The notes beneath the pieces are model-generated. The model ran no database searches. It was not told the DNA's origin and worked only from the letters and a program-made list of their open reading frames with translations. A stretch of DNA of 41,810 bases from Terriglobia bacterium (GTDB lineage: Bacteria > Acidobacteriota > Terriglobia > Bryobacterales > UBA6623). Shown here piece by piece: positions 7,850 through 15,432 of the stretch. Location: contig VXMF01000038.1 of NCBI GenBank assembly GCA_009841225.1, forward strand, positions 1 to 41,810, given 5' to 3'. The stretch's first letter is position 1; every line of letters begins with the position of its first letter. The position numbers were made by a program, and so were the translations under genes.

Positions 7850-9290
7850 CGAACGCTTCGTTTCACGCCGCGACTTCCTGTTCCGCGCCGGCGAGGGCAT
7901 CAGCGGCATTGCGCTGGCTCACATGCTCCAGCAGGAAGGCCTGCTGGCGGCCGAGACTGCCTGCGACGCACAAGGCATTTCATCGCCGACCGCGCCACGC
8001 GAGCCACACTTCAAGCCCCGCGCCAAGGCGGTCATCTCGCTGTTCATGAGCGGCGGCGTCAGCCACGTGGACACGTTCGACCACAAGCCGATGCTCGAAA
8101 AGCACCACGGCCAGCCCTTGACGGGCAAGGGCAGGGTGCGGGTGCGGCAGGGCTACCCCGGCCCGCTCATGCGCAGCCCGTTCAAGTTCCAGCGCTACGG
8201 CGAGTGCGGCAAGCTCGTCTCCGAGCTCTTCCCGCACATGGGCGCGATGGTGGACGACCTGGCGTTCGTGCATTCCTGCAAAGGGCGCTCGAACGACCAC
8301 GTCCTGGCGCATTACGAATGGAACACCGGTTCGGTCCTGATGGGGCACCCCAGCGTGGGCAGCTGGGTCACCTACGGACTCGGCTCCGAGAACCAGAGCC
8401 TGCCTGGCTTCGTGGTGGTCTACGACCATCGCGGAGGGCCGTTCTCAGGACCCTCCAACTGGAGCAGCGGCTACCTGCCGGCGACCTACCAAGGGACCGT
8501 GTTCCGCTCGCAGGGCGATCCGATCCTCGACCTGCGGCCGCCCAGCGAGCTGCTTTCCCAAGAGCAGCAGCGCGCACGCTTGGACCACTTGGCAACACTG
8601 AACGAAGAACACGCCAAGCAGCATCCGGGCTCGACGGAGCTGGCGGCGCGGATCTCCTCGTACGAGCTGGCTTACAGGATGCAGGGTTGCGCTCCGGAAG
8701 CGGTCGACATCTCCCAAGAATCCGAGCAGACGAAGGCGCTGTACGGCATGGACGATCCGGTCACCGAGCCGTTCGGGCGGCAATGCCTGCTGGCGCGGCG
8801 GCTGGTCGAGCGCGGAGTGCGCTTCGTGCAGCTCTACAGCGGCGCGCTGCGGCAGCAGAACATCGACACGTGGGACGCGCACAGCAATCTGATCGAGAAC
8901 CACACGCTGCACGCGGGCGAGGTCGACAGGCCCATCGCGGGACTGTTGAAGGATCTCAAGCGGACCGGGCTGCTCGATGACACGCTAGTGGTCTGGCACT
9001 CCGAGTTCGGGCGCATGCCGATCTCGCAGCGCGGGCTGGGCCGGGACCACAACCCGCACGCGATGACCGCTTGGATGGCTGGCGCGGGCATTCGCGGCGG
9101 CCAGTCGATCGGCGCCACGGACGAGTTCGGCTACAAGGCCGAGCAGCAGGTGCTGTCCTATCACGACATCCACGCGACCATGCTGCACATGCTGGGAATG
9201 GACCACAAGCGGCTGACCTACTTCTTCAACGGCCGACACATGCGCCTGACTGACGTGCATGGCGAAGTAATCCCGCAGCTGTTGAGCTAG
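7839..9290 (+). CDS. Tat-exported DUF1501 (sulfatase/alkaline-phosphatase-like) protein
   Basis: A 483-residue member of DUF1501, related to the alkaline phosphatase/sulfatase fold. The N-terminus carries SRRDFLFR, a twin-arginine export signal, followed by a weakly hydrophobic segment (GISGIALAHML), so it should be folded in the cytoplasm and exported through Tat. Conserved features are AVISLFMSGGVSHVDTFDHK near the start, GRSNDHVLAHYEWN, and LVVWHSEFGRMP with GRDHNPHAMTAW, where His and Asp residues probably bind metal. The start overlaps the end of the PSCyt1/DUF1553 gene by 11 bases, implying translational coupling. Substrate and reaction are unknown for the family. Confidence 0.9.
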   Translation: MSANERFVSRRDFLFRAGEGISGIALAHMLQQEGLLAAETACDAQGISSPTAPREPHFKPRAKAVISLFMSGGVSHVDTFDHKPMLEKHHGQPLTGKGRVRVRQGYPGPLMRSPFKFQRYGECGKLVSELFPHMGAMVDDLAFVHSCKGRSNDHVLAHYEWNTGSVLMGHPSVGSWVTYGLGSENQSLPGFVVVYDHRGGPFSGPSNWSSGYLPATYQGTVFRSQGDPILDLRPPSELLSQEQQRARLDHLATLNEEHAKQHPGSTELAARISSYELAYRMQGCAPEAVDISQESEQTKALYGMDDPVTEPFGRQCLLARRLVERGVRFVQLYSGALRQQNIDTWDAHSNLIENHTLHAGEVDRPIAGLLKDLKRTGLLDDTLVVWHSEFGRMPISQRGLGRDHNPHAMTAWMAGAGIRGGQSIGATDEFGYKAEQQVLSYHDIHATMLHMLGMDHKRLTYFFNGRHMRLTDVHGEVIPQLLS

Positions 9291-9396
9291 CGGGCAGGTG
9301 CGGCAGTCGCTTATCCGCAGATGCCGAATCCGCACAGCCTCACGCGCTTCCGCGTTGCGGTCCGAGGGCATCCGTTCATTGCGGTGAGCCTAAGCA

Positions 9397-9418
9397 CTCG
9401 GGCAATCGATGTCCCGAG
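9397..9418. terminator. Hairpin between convergent genes
   Basis: CTCGGG (9397-9402) pairs with CCCGAG (9413-9418) across a ten-base loop. It lies between the converging ends of the DUF1501 and nitronate monooxygenase-like genes. There is no T-tract, so a bidirectional terminator role is only positional. A ten-base perfect palindrome, CCAACGTTGG, follows at 9460-9469. Confidence 0.25.
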
Positions 9419-9487
9419 GACATAAATCGCATCACGGGATGGCAGTAAGCCAGCCTAGGCCAACGTTGGACGACCCGAAGGTTCGAT

Positions 9488-10489
9488 TCAGAGCCCGGCC
9501 GCGGCCGCGATCGCAGCCCTGGCTTCAGCGACGATGGCGCGCACCACGTCTCCGGCCGGCTCTACCGCGCTTATGACTCCCACGCTCTGCCCGGCTGGCA
9601 GCACGCCACGCTCCGCGTCACCTTCCAGCCGTCCCCTCGTAGACGCCGGATTGCCGACTTCCAACGCCTGGCGAGGGTAGGGTTGGATCTCGCTCTCCCG
9701 CTCGGCCCAATAGTCCGTGAAGTCGTTGCGAATCATGCGGCACGGCTTGCCGCTGTGGGCCTTGGTCACGACCGTTCCGGACGAGCCGGTGTCGACGATC
9801 TTTGCCTTGTAGTTGCGGTGGGCTCCCGCCTCCTCGGTCGCGATGAAGCGCGTCCCGAGCCAGACCCCTTGGGCCCCCCACATCAGAGCAGCGGCCAAAC
9901 CGGGACCGTCGGCCAGTCCTCCGGCCGCGATCACGGGCACGTCCACCGCGGCCACGACGGACGGAACTAGGGCGGCCGTGCCGACCTCCCCTACGTGCCC
10001 GCCACCGTCCCGCCCGGAAGCGATCACCGCGTCCACCCCGTCGCTGGCGGCCTTCAGCGCGTGCCGCTCCGCTCCGATGACGGACATGACATAGATCCCC
10101 CGCTCGTGCGCTGCAGGGACCGCTCCCTTCGGGCTTCCCAGGCCCGAAATCAGCACAGGGACGCGCTCTTCCAGGGTCACCCCGATCAAGCCCTGCACGT
10201 TGTCGGTATAGGCTGCGACCGAGCTGCCCTTGGCGCGAACCGTCGCAAACAGGATGTCCACCCCGAACGGCTTGCTGGTGACGCTGCGGACAGTGCGAAT
10301 CTGCTCCCTGAGTTCGTTCGGGCGCATGCTGAGGCCGGTGCCGATCACGCCCAGCCCGCCCGCTTCCGAGACGGCTGCGGCGAGTTCGGCCTGCGCGATC
10401 ATTCCCATCCCGGCCTGCAAGACGGGATAGTCGATGCCGATAGCGTCACAGACCGGAGTGCGCATGGGGTCGGGATAGCGGCTAGCCAT
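9488..10489 (-). CDS. Nitronate monooxygenase-like FMN protein
   Basis: A 333-residue TIM-barrel flavoprotein of the 2-nitropropane dioxygenase/nitronate monooxygenase superfamily. It opens with YPVLQAGMGMI, has the flavin region GRDGGGHVGEVGTAALVPS, then VPVIAAGGLADGPGLAAAL and GAQGVWLGTRFIATEEA. The family oxidises alkyl nitronates such as propionate-3-nitronate; the same fold includes FabK enoyl-ACP reductases, which cannot be excluded. The ATG at 10489 has no clear Shine-Dalgarno, and a second ATG is at 10465. It follows queF on the same strand after 93 bases, so cotranscription is possible. Cytosolic. Confidence 0.8.
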   Translation of the reverse strand: MASRYPDPMRTPVCDAIGIDYPVLQAGMGMIAQAELAAAVSEAGGLGVIGTGLSMRPNELREQIRTVRSVTSKPFGVDILFATVRAKGSSVAAYTDNVQGLIGVTLEERVPVLISGLGSPKGAVPAAHERGIYVMSVIGAERHALKAASDGVDAVIASGRDGGGHVGEVGTAALVPSVVAAVDVPVIAAGGLADGPGLAAALMWGAQGVWLGTRFIATEEAGAHRNYKAKIVDTGSSGTVVTKAHSGKPCRMIRNDFTDYWAERESEIQPYPRQALEVGNPASTRGRLEGDAERGVLPAGQSVGVISAVEPAGDVVRAIVAEARAAIAAAAGL

Positions 10490-10582
10490 GGTAGTGCTCG
10501 AACGCAGAAGGACAAGGTGTGCGGCAGAACATGGAAAACTTGATCTGGAGCGATCAGCCGCCCGCTGCGGAGCAGCTCTTGG

Positions 10583-10990
10583 TCAGCCCTCCGCGAACCC
10601 CGACCCTTGGCTGTAGGACGCTTCCACGTTAGTGGTGAGCCCGCCCCGCGCTGCGAAATCTCCCTCTACAGCGGCCCACACCGGACTGGCCGCCTTGACT
10701 ACGTCCTCCAGGACCTTGTTGACGATGTTCTCCTGAAAGATGCCGAGGTTGCGGTACTCCTGCAGGTAGAGCTTGAACGACTTCAGCTCGATACACCGGT
10801 CTGCCGGCTGGTACCTCAAATGCAGCGTCCCGAAGTCCGGCAGGCCCGTCTTGGGGCAGACTGACGTAAATTCCGGGCAGGCAATCTCGATGGTGTAATC
10901 CCTGCCCTTGTACTGGTTCGCCCAGGTCTCGATCGCTGGAAGTTCCGCGTCCATCCCGGCGGCGGCGTGTTCGGCGGTGTAACCAGTCAC
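10583..10990 (-). CDS. queF: NADPH-dependent 7-cyano-7-deazaguanine reductase (preQ1 synthase)
   Basis: A 135-residue unimodular (type I, YkvM-like) QueF, which reduces the nitrile of preQ0 to the amine of preQ1 in queuosine tRNA modification. The catalytic region FTSVCPKTGLPDFGT holds Cys45 (thioimide) and Asp52, followed by the QueF motif ELKSFKLYLQEYRN and FQENIVNKVLEDVV. The start is GTG at 10990, preceded by GGAG at nine-base spacing; an ATG at 10954 is an alternative that would still keep the catalytic core. It lies 45 bases after acs on the same strand. No other queuosine gene is in the window. Confidence 0.95.
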   Translation of the reverse strand: MTGYTAEHAAAGMDAELPAIETWANQYKGRDYTIEIACPEFTSVCPKTGLPDFGTLHLRYQPADRCIELKSFKLYLQEYRNLGIFQENIVNKVLEDVVKAASPVWAAVEGDFAARGGLTTNVEASYSQGSGFAEG

Positions 10991-11035
10991 AGCGTCTCGC
11001 TCCGGACACCAGCGGGCGTCGCCCGGGCTCGCGGC

Positions 11036-12961
11036 TCAGTCCTCGTCTTGCTGCGCCGCGAGCCGGTTGACGACCGAGAGGTCCTCCAACGTGGTGATGT
11101 CGCCGCTGACCTTGTGGGTTGTCACGATCTCGCGCAGCAGGCGCCGCATGATCTTGCCTGAACGGGTCTTGGGCAGGGCATCGCTAAAGCGGATCTGCTT
11201 CGGCCGCGCGAACTTGCCGATCTGCTGAGCGACCCATTCCCTGAGCTCGGCAGCCAGCTCGTCGGTAGGATCGTTGCCCTGGATCGGCGTGACAAAGGCG
11301 ATTACCGCCTGGCCCGTCAACTCGTCAGGCATGCCGACCACGGCTGCTTCGGCCACGGCTGCGTGACGCACCAGCGTTGATTCCAGCTCGGCGGTGGACA
11401 GGCGGTGCCCACTGACGTTCATCACGTCGTCGACGCGCCCAAGCACCCAGAAATACCCGTCCTCGTCCTTGCGAGCCGCGTCCCCCACGAAATAGAGGCC
11501 AGGGATCTGGCTCCAATACGTCTCGCGAAAGCGCTCGGGATCCCCCCAAAGCGTGCGAAACATCGAGGGCCACGGCTTGCGAACCACCAAGTAGCCCTCT
11601 CCCCCGGGCGCCACCGAGTTGCCTTCAAGGTCCACCACGTCTGCGACGATTCCAGGCAGCGGGAATGTACCCGATCCCGGCTTGAGCGCGGTCACCCCCG
11701 GCAGCGGCGAGATCATGATGGATCCCGTCTCGGTTTGCCACCAAGTGTCCACGATCGGGCAGCGCCCTCCGCCGATCACGCTGTGGTACCACTCCCATGC
11801 CGAGGGGTTGATCGGTTCGCCCACCGAGCCCAGCAGCCGCAGGCTGGACAGGTCATGGCGCTCGGGATATTCCGTGCCGAACTTGATGAACGCCCGGATC
11901 GCAGTGGGCGAGGTGTAAAAGACGTTCACCTTGTACTTGTCCACCAAGCTCCAGAATCGATCCGGCTCGGGGAAATCGGGCGCTCCCTCGTACATCACGG
12001 TGGTCGTGCCGACCAGCAGCGGGCCATAGACGATGTAGCTGTGGCCGGTCACCCAACCCACATCCGCCGCGCACCAGTAGGTGTCGTCGTCCCGGATGTC
12101 GAACACCCAGCGCATCGCCATAGAGACCTGCAACTGGTACCCGCCGGTGGAGTGCACGATCCCCTTCGGCTTTCCCGTCGTGCCGGACGTGTAGAGCACG
12201 TAGAGCGGATGCTCCGCATCCAGTCTCTCCGCCGGGCAACCGGCGGTGACATTGGCATCGAGATCGTGCCACCAGGCGTCCCGCCCGGGCGTCATTTCGA
12301 TCTCGTTGCCAGTGCGGCGATATACGATCACGCTCCTGACGCCGGGGCAGTCCTCAAGCGCTTCGTCGACCGCCTGCTTGAGGGGAACAATGTTGCCTCT
12401 TCGCCAGCCGCCATCGGCGGTGACCACCAAGCCGGCGTCAAGATCGAGGATGCGCGTCTTGAGCGCCTCCGCCGAGAAGCCCGCGAACACCACGCTGTGC
12501 GTAATGCCCAAGCGGGCGCACGCCAACATGGCCACCGGCAGCTCCGGCACCATCGGCATGTACAGAATCGCCCGGTCGCCGGCTCGAAACCCCTGCGCCT
12601 TGAGCACGGCGGCAAAGCGCTCTACTGCCTGCAACAGCTCTTGGTACGTCAGAGTGCGCCGGTCACCCGGCTCTCCCTCCCAGATGATCGCGGCACGATT
12701 CTTGCGCCAGGTTTGGCAGTGGCGATCCAAGCAGTTGTACGACATGTTCGTCGTAGCGCCGGTGAACCACTTGTAGAACGGCGCTTTCGACTCATCCAGC
12801 ACCCGGTCCCACTTGCGGAACCAGTGCAGCTCGCTCTCGGCGAGATCGGACCAAAAGGCCTCCGGATCTGCGGACGCCTTGGCGATAAGCGCTTCGTGCG
12901 ACTCGCCCGGCTGCACATTCGCCCGGGCCGCGAAGCTTTCGGAGGGGTGGTAGAGATCCAT
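11036..12961 (-). CDS. acs: Acetyl-CoA synthetase (AMP-forming)
   Basis: A 641-residue acyl-adenylate-forming ligase that makes acetyl-CoA from acetate, ATP and CoA. Diagnostic features are FKWFTGATTNMSYNCLD-like N-terminal sequence (FYKWFTGATTNMSYNCLDRH), the phosphate loop LYTSGTTGKPKG, WWQTETGSIM, the hinge region GRVDDVMNVSGHRL and the C-terminal PKTRSGKIMRRLLR. The last contains the lysine (about residue 600) that is acetylated by Pat-type enzymes and deacetylated by sirtuins, so post-translational control is likely. A TTG at 13006 would add 15 residues; the ATG at 12961 starts at the usual position and is preferred, although its Shine-Dalgarno is weak. It follows the small gene at 13035-13301 by 73 bases. 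Confidence 0.97.
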   Translation of the reverse strand: MDLYHPSESFAARANVQPGESHEALIAKASADPEAFWSDLAESELHWFRKWDRVLDESKAPFYKWFTGATTNMSYNCLDRHCQTWRKNRAAIIWEGEPGDRRTLTYQELLQAVERFAAVLKAQGFRAGDRAILYMPMVPELPVAMLACARLGITHSVVFAGFSAEALKTRILDLDAGLVVTADGGWRRGNIVPLKQAVDEALEDCPGVRSVIVYRRTGNEIEMTPGRDAWWHDLDANVTAGCPAERLDAEHPLYVLYTSGTTGKPKGIVHSTGGYQLQVSMAMRWVFDIRDDDTYWCAADVGWVTGHSYIVYGPLLVGTTTVMYEGAPDFPEPDRFWSLVDKYKVNVFYTSPTAIRAFIKFGTEYPERHDLSSLRLLGSVGEPINPSAWEWYHSVIGGGRCPIVDTWWQTETGSIMISPLPGVTALKPGSGTFPLPGIVADVVDLEGNSVAPGGEGYLVVRKPWPSMFRTLWGDPERFRETYWSQIPGLYFVGDAARKDEDGYFWVLGRVDDVMNVSGHRLSTAELESTLVRHAAVAEAAVVGMPDELTGQAVIAFVTPIQGNDPTDELAAELREWVAQQIGKFARPKQIRFSDALPKTRSGKIMRRLLREIVTTHKVSGDITTLEDLSVVNRLAAQQDED

Positions 12962-13034
12962 CGAGATTTGTCTAGCTGATTCTGTCTGGCCCGCCCTCAA
13001 ACCCAACGCTCTGGGCGGCCCGCGGAAACGCGCG

Positions 13035-13301
13035 TCACTGGCAGGCGCTCTGGGTCTGCGCGGATGTCACCAGCGAGTTGAAGATCGTCAGCACCTGCTT
13101 GCGGTAGCGATAGGTCCGCCGCAGCTGTTCCCGGAAATCGGCGTCATACTCTCGGTGACGCATCAGCTTCCTGAATACCGTCGGCGGGATGTCGATCTGC
13201 TGTCGCAACAGCGCAACCGGATGCCCCCGCAGGAACAGGCCGAAGAACATCGCCGCCTCGTGATGCGGCGCTTGGAACTCGCGCTCCGTGGTGCTCGGCA
13301 C
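13035..13301 (-). CDS. Small protein of unknown function (88 residues)
   Basis: I do not recognise this family. The start is GTG at 13301, supported by GGAGG seven bases upstream and by a sigma-70-like promoter (TTGTGC, 18 bases, TATACT) that predicts a leader of about 33 bases. A longer frame back to 13484 exists but would run through this promoter. The protein is soluble and basic, with a helix-rich core: HHEAAMFFGLFLRGHPVALL, IDIPPTVFRKLMRH, and FREQLRRTYRYRKQVLTIFN. The charged Arg/Tyr pattern near the C-terminus suggests RNA or protein binding, but this is a guess. It lies just upstream of acs on the same strand, and the promoter may serve both. Confidence 0.7.
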   Translation of the reverse strand: MPSTTEREFQAPHHEAAMFFGLFLRGHPVALLRQQIDIPPTVFRKLMRHREYDADFREQLRRTYRYRKQVLTIFNSLVTSAQTQSACQ

Positions 13302-13340
13302 TGTCCTTCCTCCGGTAGCCCGATTCGAGCCGAAAGAACT

Positions 13341-13370
13341 AGTATAGGGGCCATTCCGGCAGCGGCACAA
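13341..13370 (-). promoter_or_regulatory. Sigma-70-like promoter of the small gene and perhaps acs-queF
   Basis: On the minus strand, TTGTGC (13370-13365) and TATACT (13346-13341) are separated by 18 bases. The expected start is about 13334, leaving roughly 33 bases to the GTG at 13301 with its GGAGG site. This supports the short start of that gene. Confidence 0.5.
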
Positions 13371-13464
13371 CTCTAGATTTCGATGCCTGATTCCACAGCA
13401 CGATCCGCTGCGGCGGTGGCGTCGAGATCTGTCATTCGCCCGCCGTGGCTGGACTAGAATCTGG

Positions 13465-14163
13465 ATGATGTGGCTGCCTCTCACACTGACCCTGTCGGCC
13501 GCAGGCTACGCTGCCTACGCGGCGGCGCATCCGCGCGCACAGCTTTGGTGTTCCAGCAGGTGGCAGCTGGACGGCCGGCCGGACGAGATTGCCCTGACCT
13601 TCGACGACGGCCCAAGCAACGAGACGCCTCGTTTCTTGGAGGCGCTCGACCAACTGGGCGTCAGGGCGACCTTTTTCGTCTGCGGCGCAAACGTGGAGCG
13701 CCTCCCCAGCGTCGCGCGCGCGATCGTCGAAGCCGGCCATGCGCTCGGCAATCACACGTTCTCGCACTCCTGCCTGCCCCTGTGCTCGCGGGCGCGGGTG
13801 CTCGAAGAGGTCTTCTCGTCACAGGACGCCATCGGTACGGCCACGGGGCGCACGGTCAAGCTGTTTCGGCCACCCTACGGCCTGCGCTCACCCTTCTTGG
13901 CGACCGCGCTGCCTGCCGCAGGCCTGACGTCCGTCCACTGGACGGTCATCGGCAACGATTGGAAGTGGGATGCCGGCCGCATCGCGCGCCGTGTTCTGGA
14001 CCGTGTCCGCGGACGCGGCATCGTGTGCCTGCACGACGGGCACGCAACGCGTCCCCACACGGACAGGTCTGAGAGCCTTGAAGCGCTCAAGCAGATCGTG
14101 CCGCGTCTGCGCGAGCGCGGCCATCGCTTCGTACAAGTCCCCGGCTGGGAAGCAGAGGCCTAG
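13465..14163 (+). CDS. Polysaccharide deacetylase family protein (NodB domain)
   Basis: A 232-residue carbohydrate esterase 4 protein that removes acetyl groups from N-acetylated sugars in peptidoglycan, chitin-like or secreted polysaccharides. A hydrophobic N-terminus (WLPLTLTLSAAGYAAYAAAH) acts as a membrane anchor or uncleaved signal, so it probably works in the periplasm. All five NodB motifs are visible: TFDDGPS (Asp47 base, Asp48 metal), HTFSHS (His97 and His101 metal ligands), RPPYG, DWKWDA and IVCLHDG with its catalytic His. It stands alone on the plus strand, its start lying near the divergent promoter of the small gene, and converges on the SDR gene with only three bases between their ends. 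Confidence 0.92.
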   Translation: MMWLPLTLTLSAAGYAAYAAAHPRAQLWCSSRWQLDGRPDEIALTFDDGPSNETPRFLEALDQLGVRATFFVCGANVERLPSVARAIVEAGHALGNHTFSHSCLPLCSRARVLEEVFSSQDAIGTATGRTVKLFRPPYGLRSPFLATALPAAGLTSVHWTVIGNDWKWDAGRIARRVLDRVRGRGIVCLHDGHATRPHTDRSESLEALKQIVPRLRERGHRFVQVPGWEAEA

Positions 14164-14166
14164 CAG

Positions 14167-14925
14167 CTAGCGGGCGGTCCAGCCGCCATCGATCACGACA
14201 TCAGTGCCGGTCAGAAAGCCTGCGGCTTCCGAGCACAGGTACACGGCGAGGCTGCCGATCTCCTCGACCTTGCCCCACCGTCCTACGGGAATGCTGGCAA
14301 GGAACTGGCTGTTCTTGTCGGGATCCTCGATCAGCGGTCGATTCATCTCGGTTGCGAACGGGCCAGGGCTGATGCCGTTGACCGTGATGTTGTACGGAGC
14401 CAGTTCGAGCGCCAGCGCCCGCGTGAAGCCGAGTAGGCCGGACTTCGTTGTCGAATAGCCCGTGCGGTTCGGCAGCGAAACGTGGGACATGATCGAGGTC
14501 ATGTTGATGATCCGGCCCCAGCGCAGCGCCTTCATGCCCGGCACGAAAGTGCGCGACATCGAAAACGGGCCGGTCAGATTGACCTCGAGGATCTCGTGCC
14601 ACTCGTCTAGGGACATTTCCTCGATCGGCTTGCGATTGTTGATGCCTGCGTTGTTGATCAGGATGTCGCACACGCCGAAGGCCTCCTTGACCATCTGGTC
14701 TACCTCCGCCGCGGCAGTCTCGTCAGTGACATCCGCCATGATGTACTCGGCCGTGCCGCCACGGGCGCGGATCCCCTGCACCACATCCGAGAGCAATTCC
14801 TCGTTCCGCGCCACTAGGGCCACCCTCGCCCCCGCCTGGGCAAGGGCTTCCGCCATTTCACGCCCGAGACCCTTGCTAGCTCCCGTGACCACGGCGACGT
14901 GGCTTTCTAGCGAAATGGTGCTCAT
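14167..14925 (-). CDS. Short-chain dehydrogenase/reductase (FabG/gluconate-5-dehydrogenase-like)
   Basis: A 252-residue classical SDR: Rossmann motif TGASKGLG at 14-21, NNAG at 91-94, and the catalytic Ser144, Tyr157 and Lys161 (YSTTK). The sequence is closest in style to gluconate 5-dehydrogenase/FabG-type NAD(P)(H) oxidoreductases (ISPGPFATEM and a C-terminal FLTGTDVVIDGGW). TTG at 14931 is possible; ATG at 14925 with AAGG six bases upstream is preferred. An extended -10 element and an 18-base palindrome lie upstream, so it may be regulated by a dimeric DNA-binding protein. Substrate unknown. Confidence 0.9.
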   Translation of the reverse strand: MSTISLESHVAVVTGASKGLGREMAEALAQAGARVALVARNEELLSDVVQGIRARGGTAEYIMADVTDETAAAEVDQMVKEAFGVCDILINNAGINNRKPIEEMSLDEWHEILEVNLTGPFSMSRTFVPGMKALRWGRIINMTSIMSHVSLPNRTGYSTTKSGLLGFTRALALELAPYNITVNGISPGPFATEMNRPLIEDPDKNSQFLASIPVGRWGKVEEIGSLAVYLCSEAAGFLTGTDVVIDGGWTAR

Positions 14926-14968
14926 GTTCAACCTTGCGTGGGAATCCCGATCAGATTCCGAGACGCCT

Positions 14969-14977
14969 AGAATAGCA
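14969..14977 (-). promoter_or_regulatory. Extended -10 promoter of the SDR gene
   Basis: On the minus strand, TGCTATTCT matches TGnTATAAT with two hexamer mismatches. The expected start is near 14962, about 37 bases before the ATG at 14925. The 18-base palindrome at 15001-15018 would be centred near -47. Confidence 0.4.
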
Positions 14978-15000
14978 AGCTCGGCACAGTCGACTTCCGA

Positions 15001-15018
15001 GATAGGTCATGACCTATC
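15001..15018. promoter_or_regulatory. 18-base perfect palindrome, candidate operator
   Basis: GATAGGTCATGACCTATC is identical to its reverse complement. It is upstream of the SDR promoter, in the 507-base gap between the SDR gene and the S9 peptidase gene. Its length and symmetry fit a homodimeric regulator such as a TetR- or GntR-type protein; no regulator gene is adjacent. Confidence 0.5.
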
Positions 15019-15432
15019 GAGGATGCCTAACGGTTGCAACTAGCCGACGCGAGCGCGGGGGGACGGTTGATTCGAGGACCAGCCCGCAACAACCAAACAT
15101 TTCGCCACGACACGGGAGACGTGGCAGACATGCGGTCTGATCATCGCTGTTTCCTACCGCCGACCAGCCGCCGTCTGGCGTCGAGGCTCGACATCTACAC
15201 CAGCGTCAGTCTCGTCGTCCAATCCGACTTGACGACTGTGCGATAGGGTTCCTGAATCTGATACGATGCCAAGCGTTTTCCTGCCAGCCTTGCACTGCAT
15301 ATCGGCAGGCGCCGGAATGGCCGGATCGGCGCGGGGACTGGTCAGCCCAGCCGGTCGCCCCCTATTCTGGCCCAACCTAATGCGGATCGCGAGTTCCCGC
15401 TCCGTGGGCGCTCCACAAAGGGAGCTACTGGA
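15019..15432 (+). promoter_or_regulatory. Long leader or promoter region before the S9 peptidase gene
   Basis: No gene with a credible start in these 414 bases. TGATACGAT at 15259-15267 fits an extended -10 promoter and would give a leader of about 159 bases. TTGACG at 15229-15234 is not correctly spaced for it. The ribosome binding site of the peptidase is GGAG just before 15433. Confidence 0.35.

Noticed and set aside
11405..12979. 524-codon plus-strand frame opposite acs
   Set aside because: GC-rich antisense shadow; acs has all its family motifs.
15256..15268. A 13-base sequence shared by the promoter regions of the S9 peptidase and glnE
   Set aside because: Several shared 13-mers are expected by chance in 42 kb; the match is mostly the generic extended -10 element.
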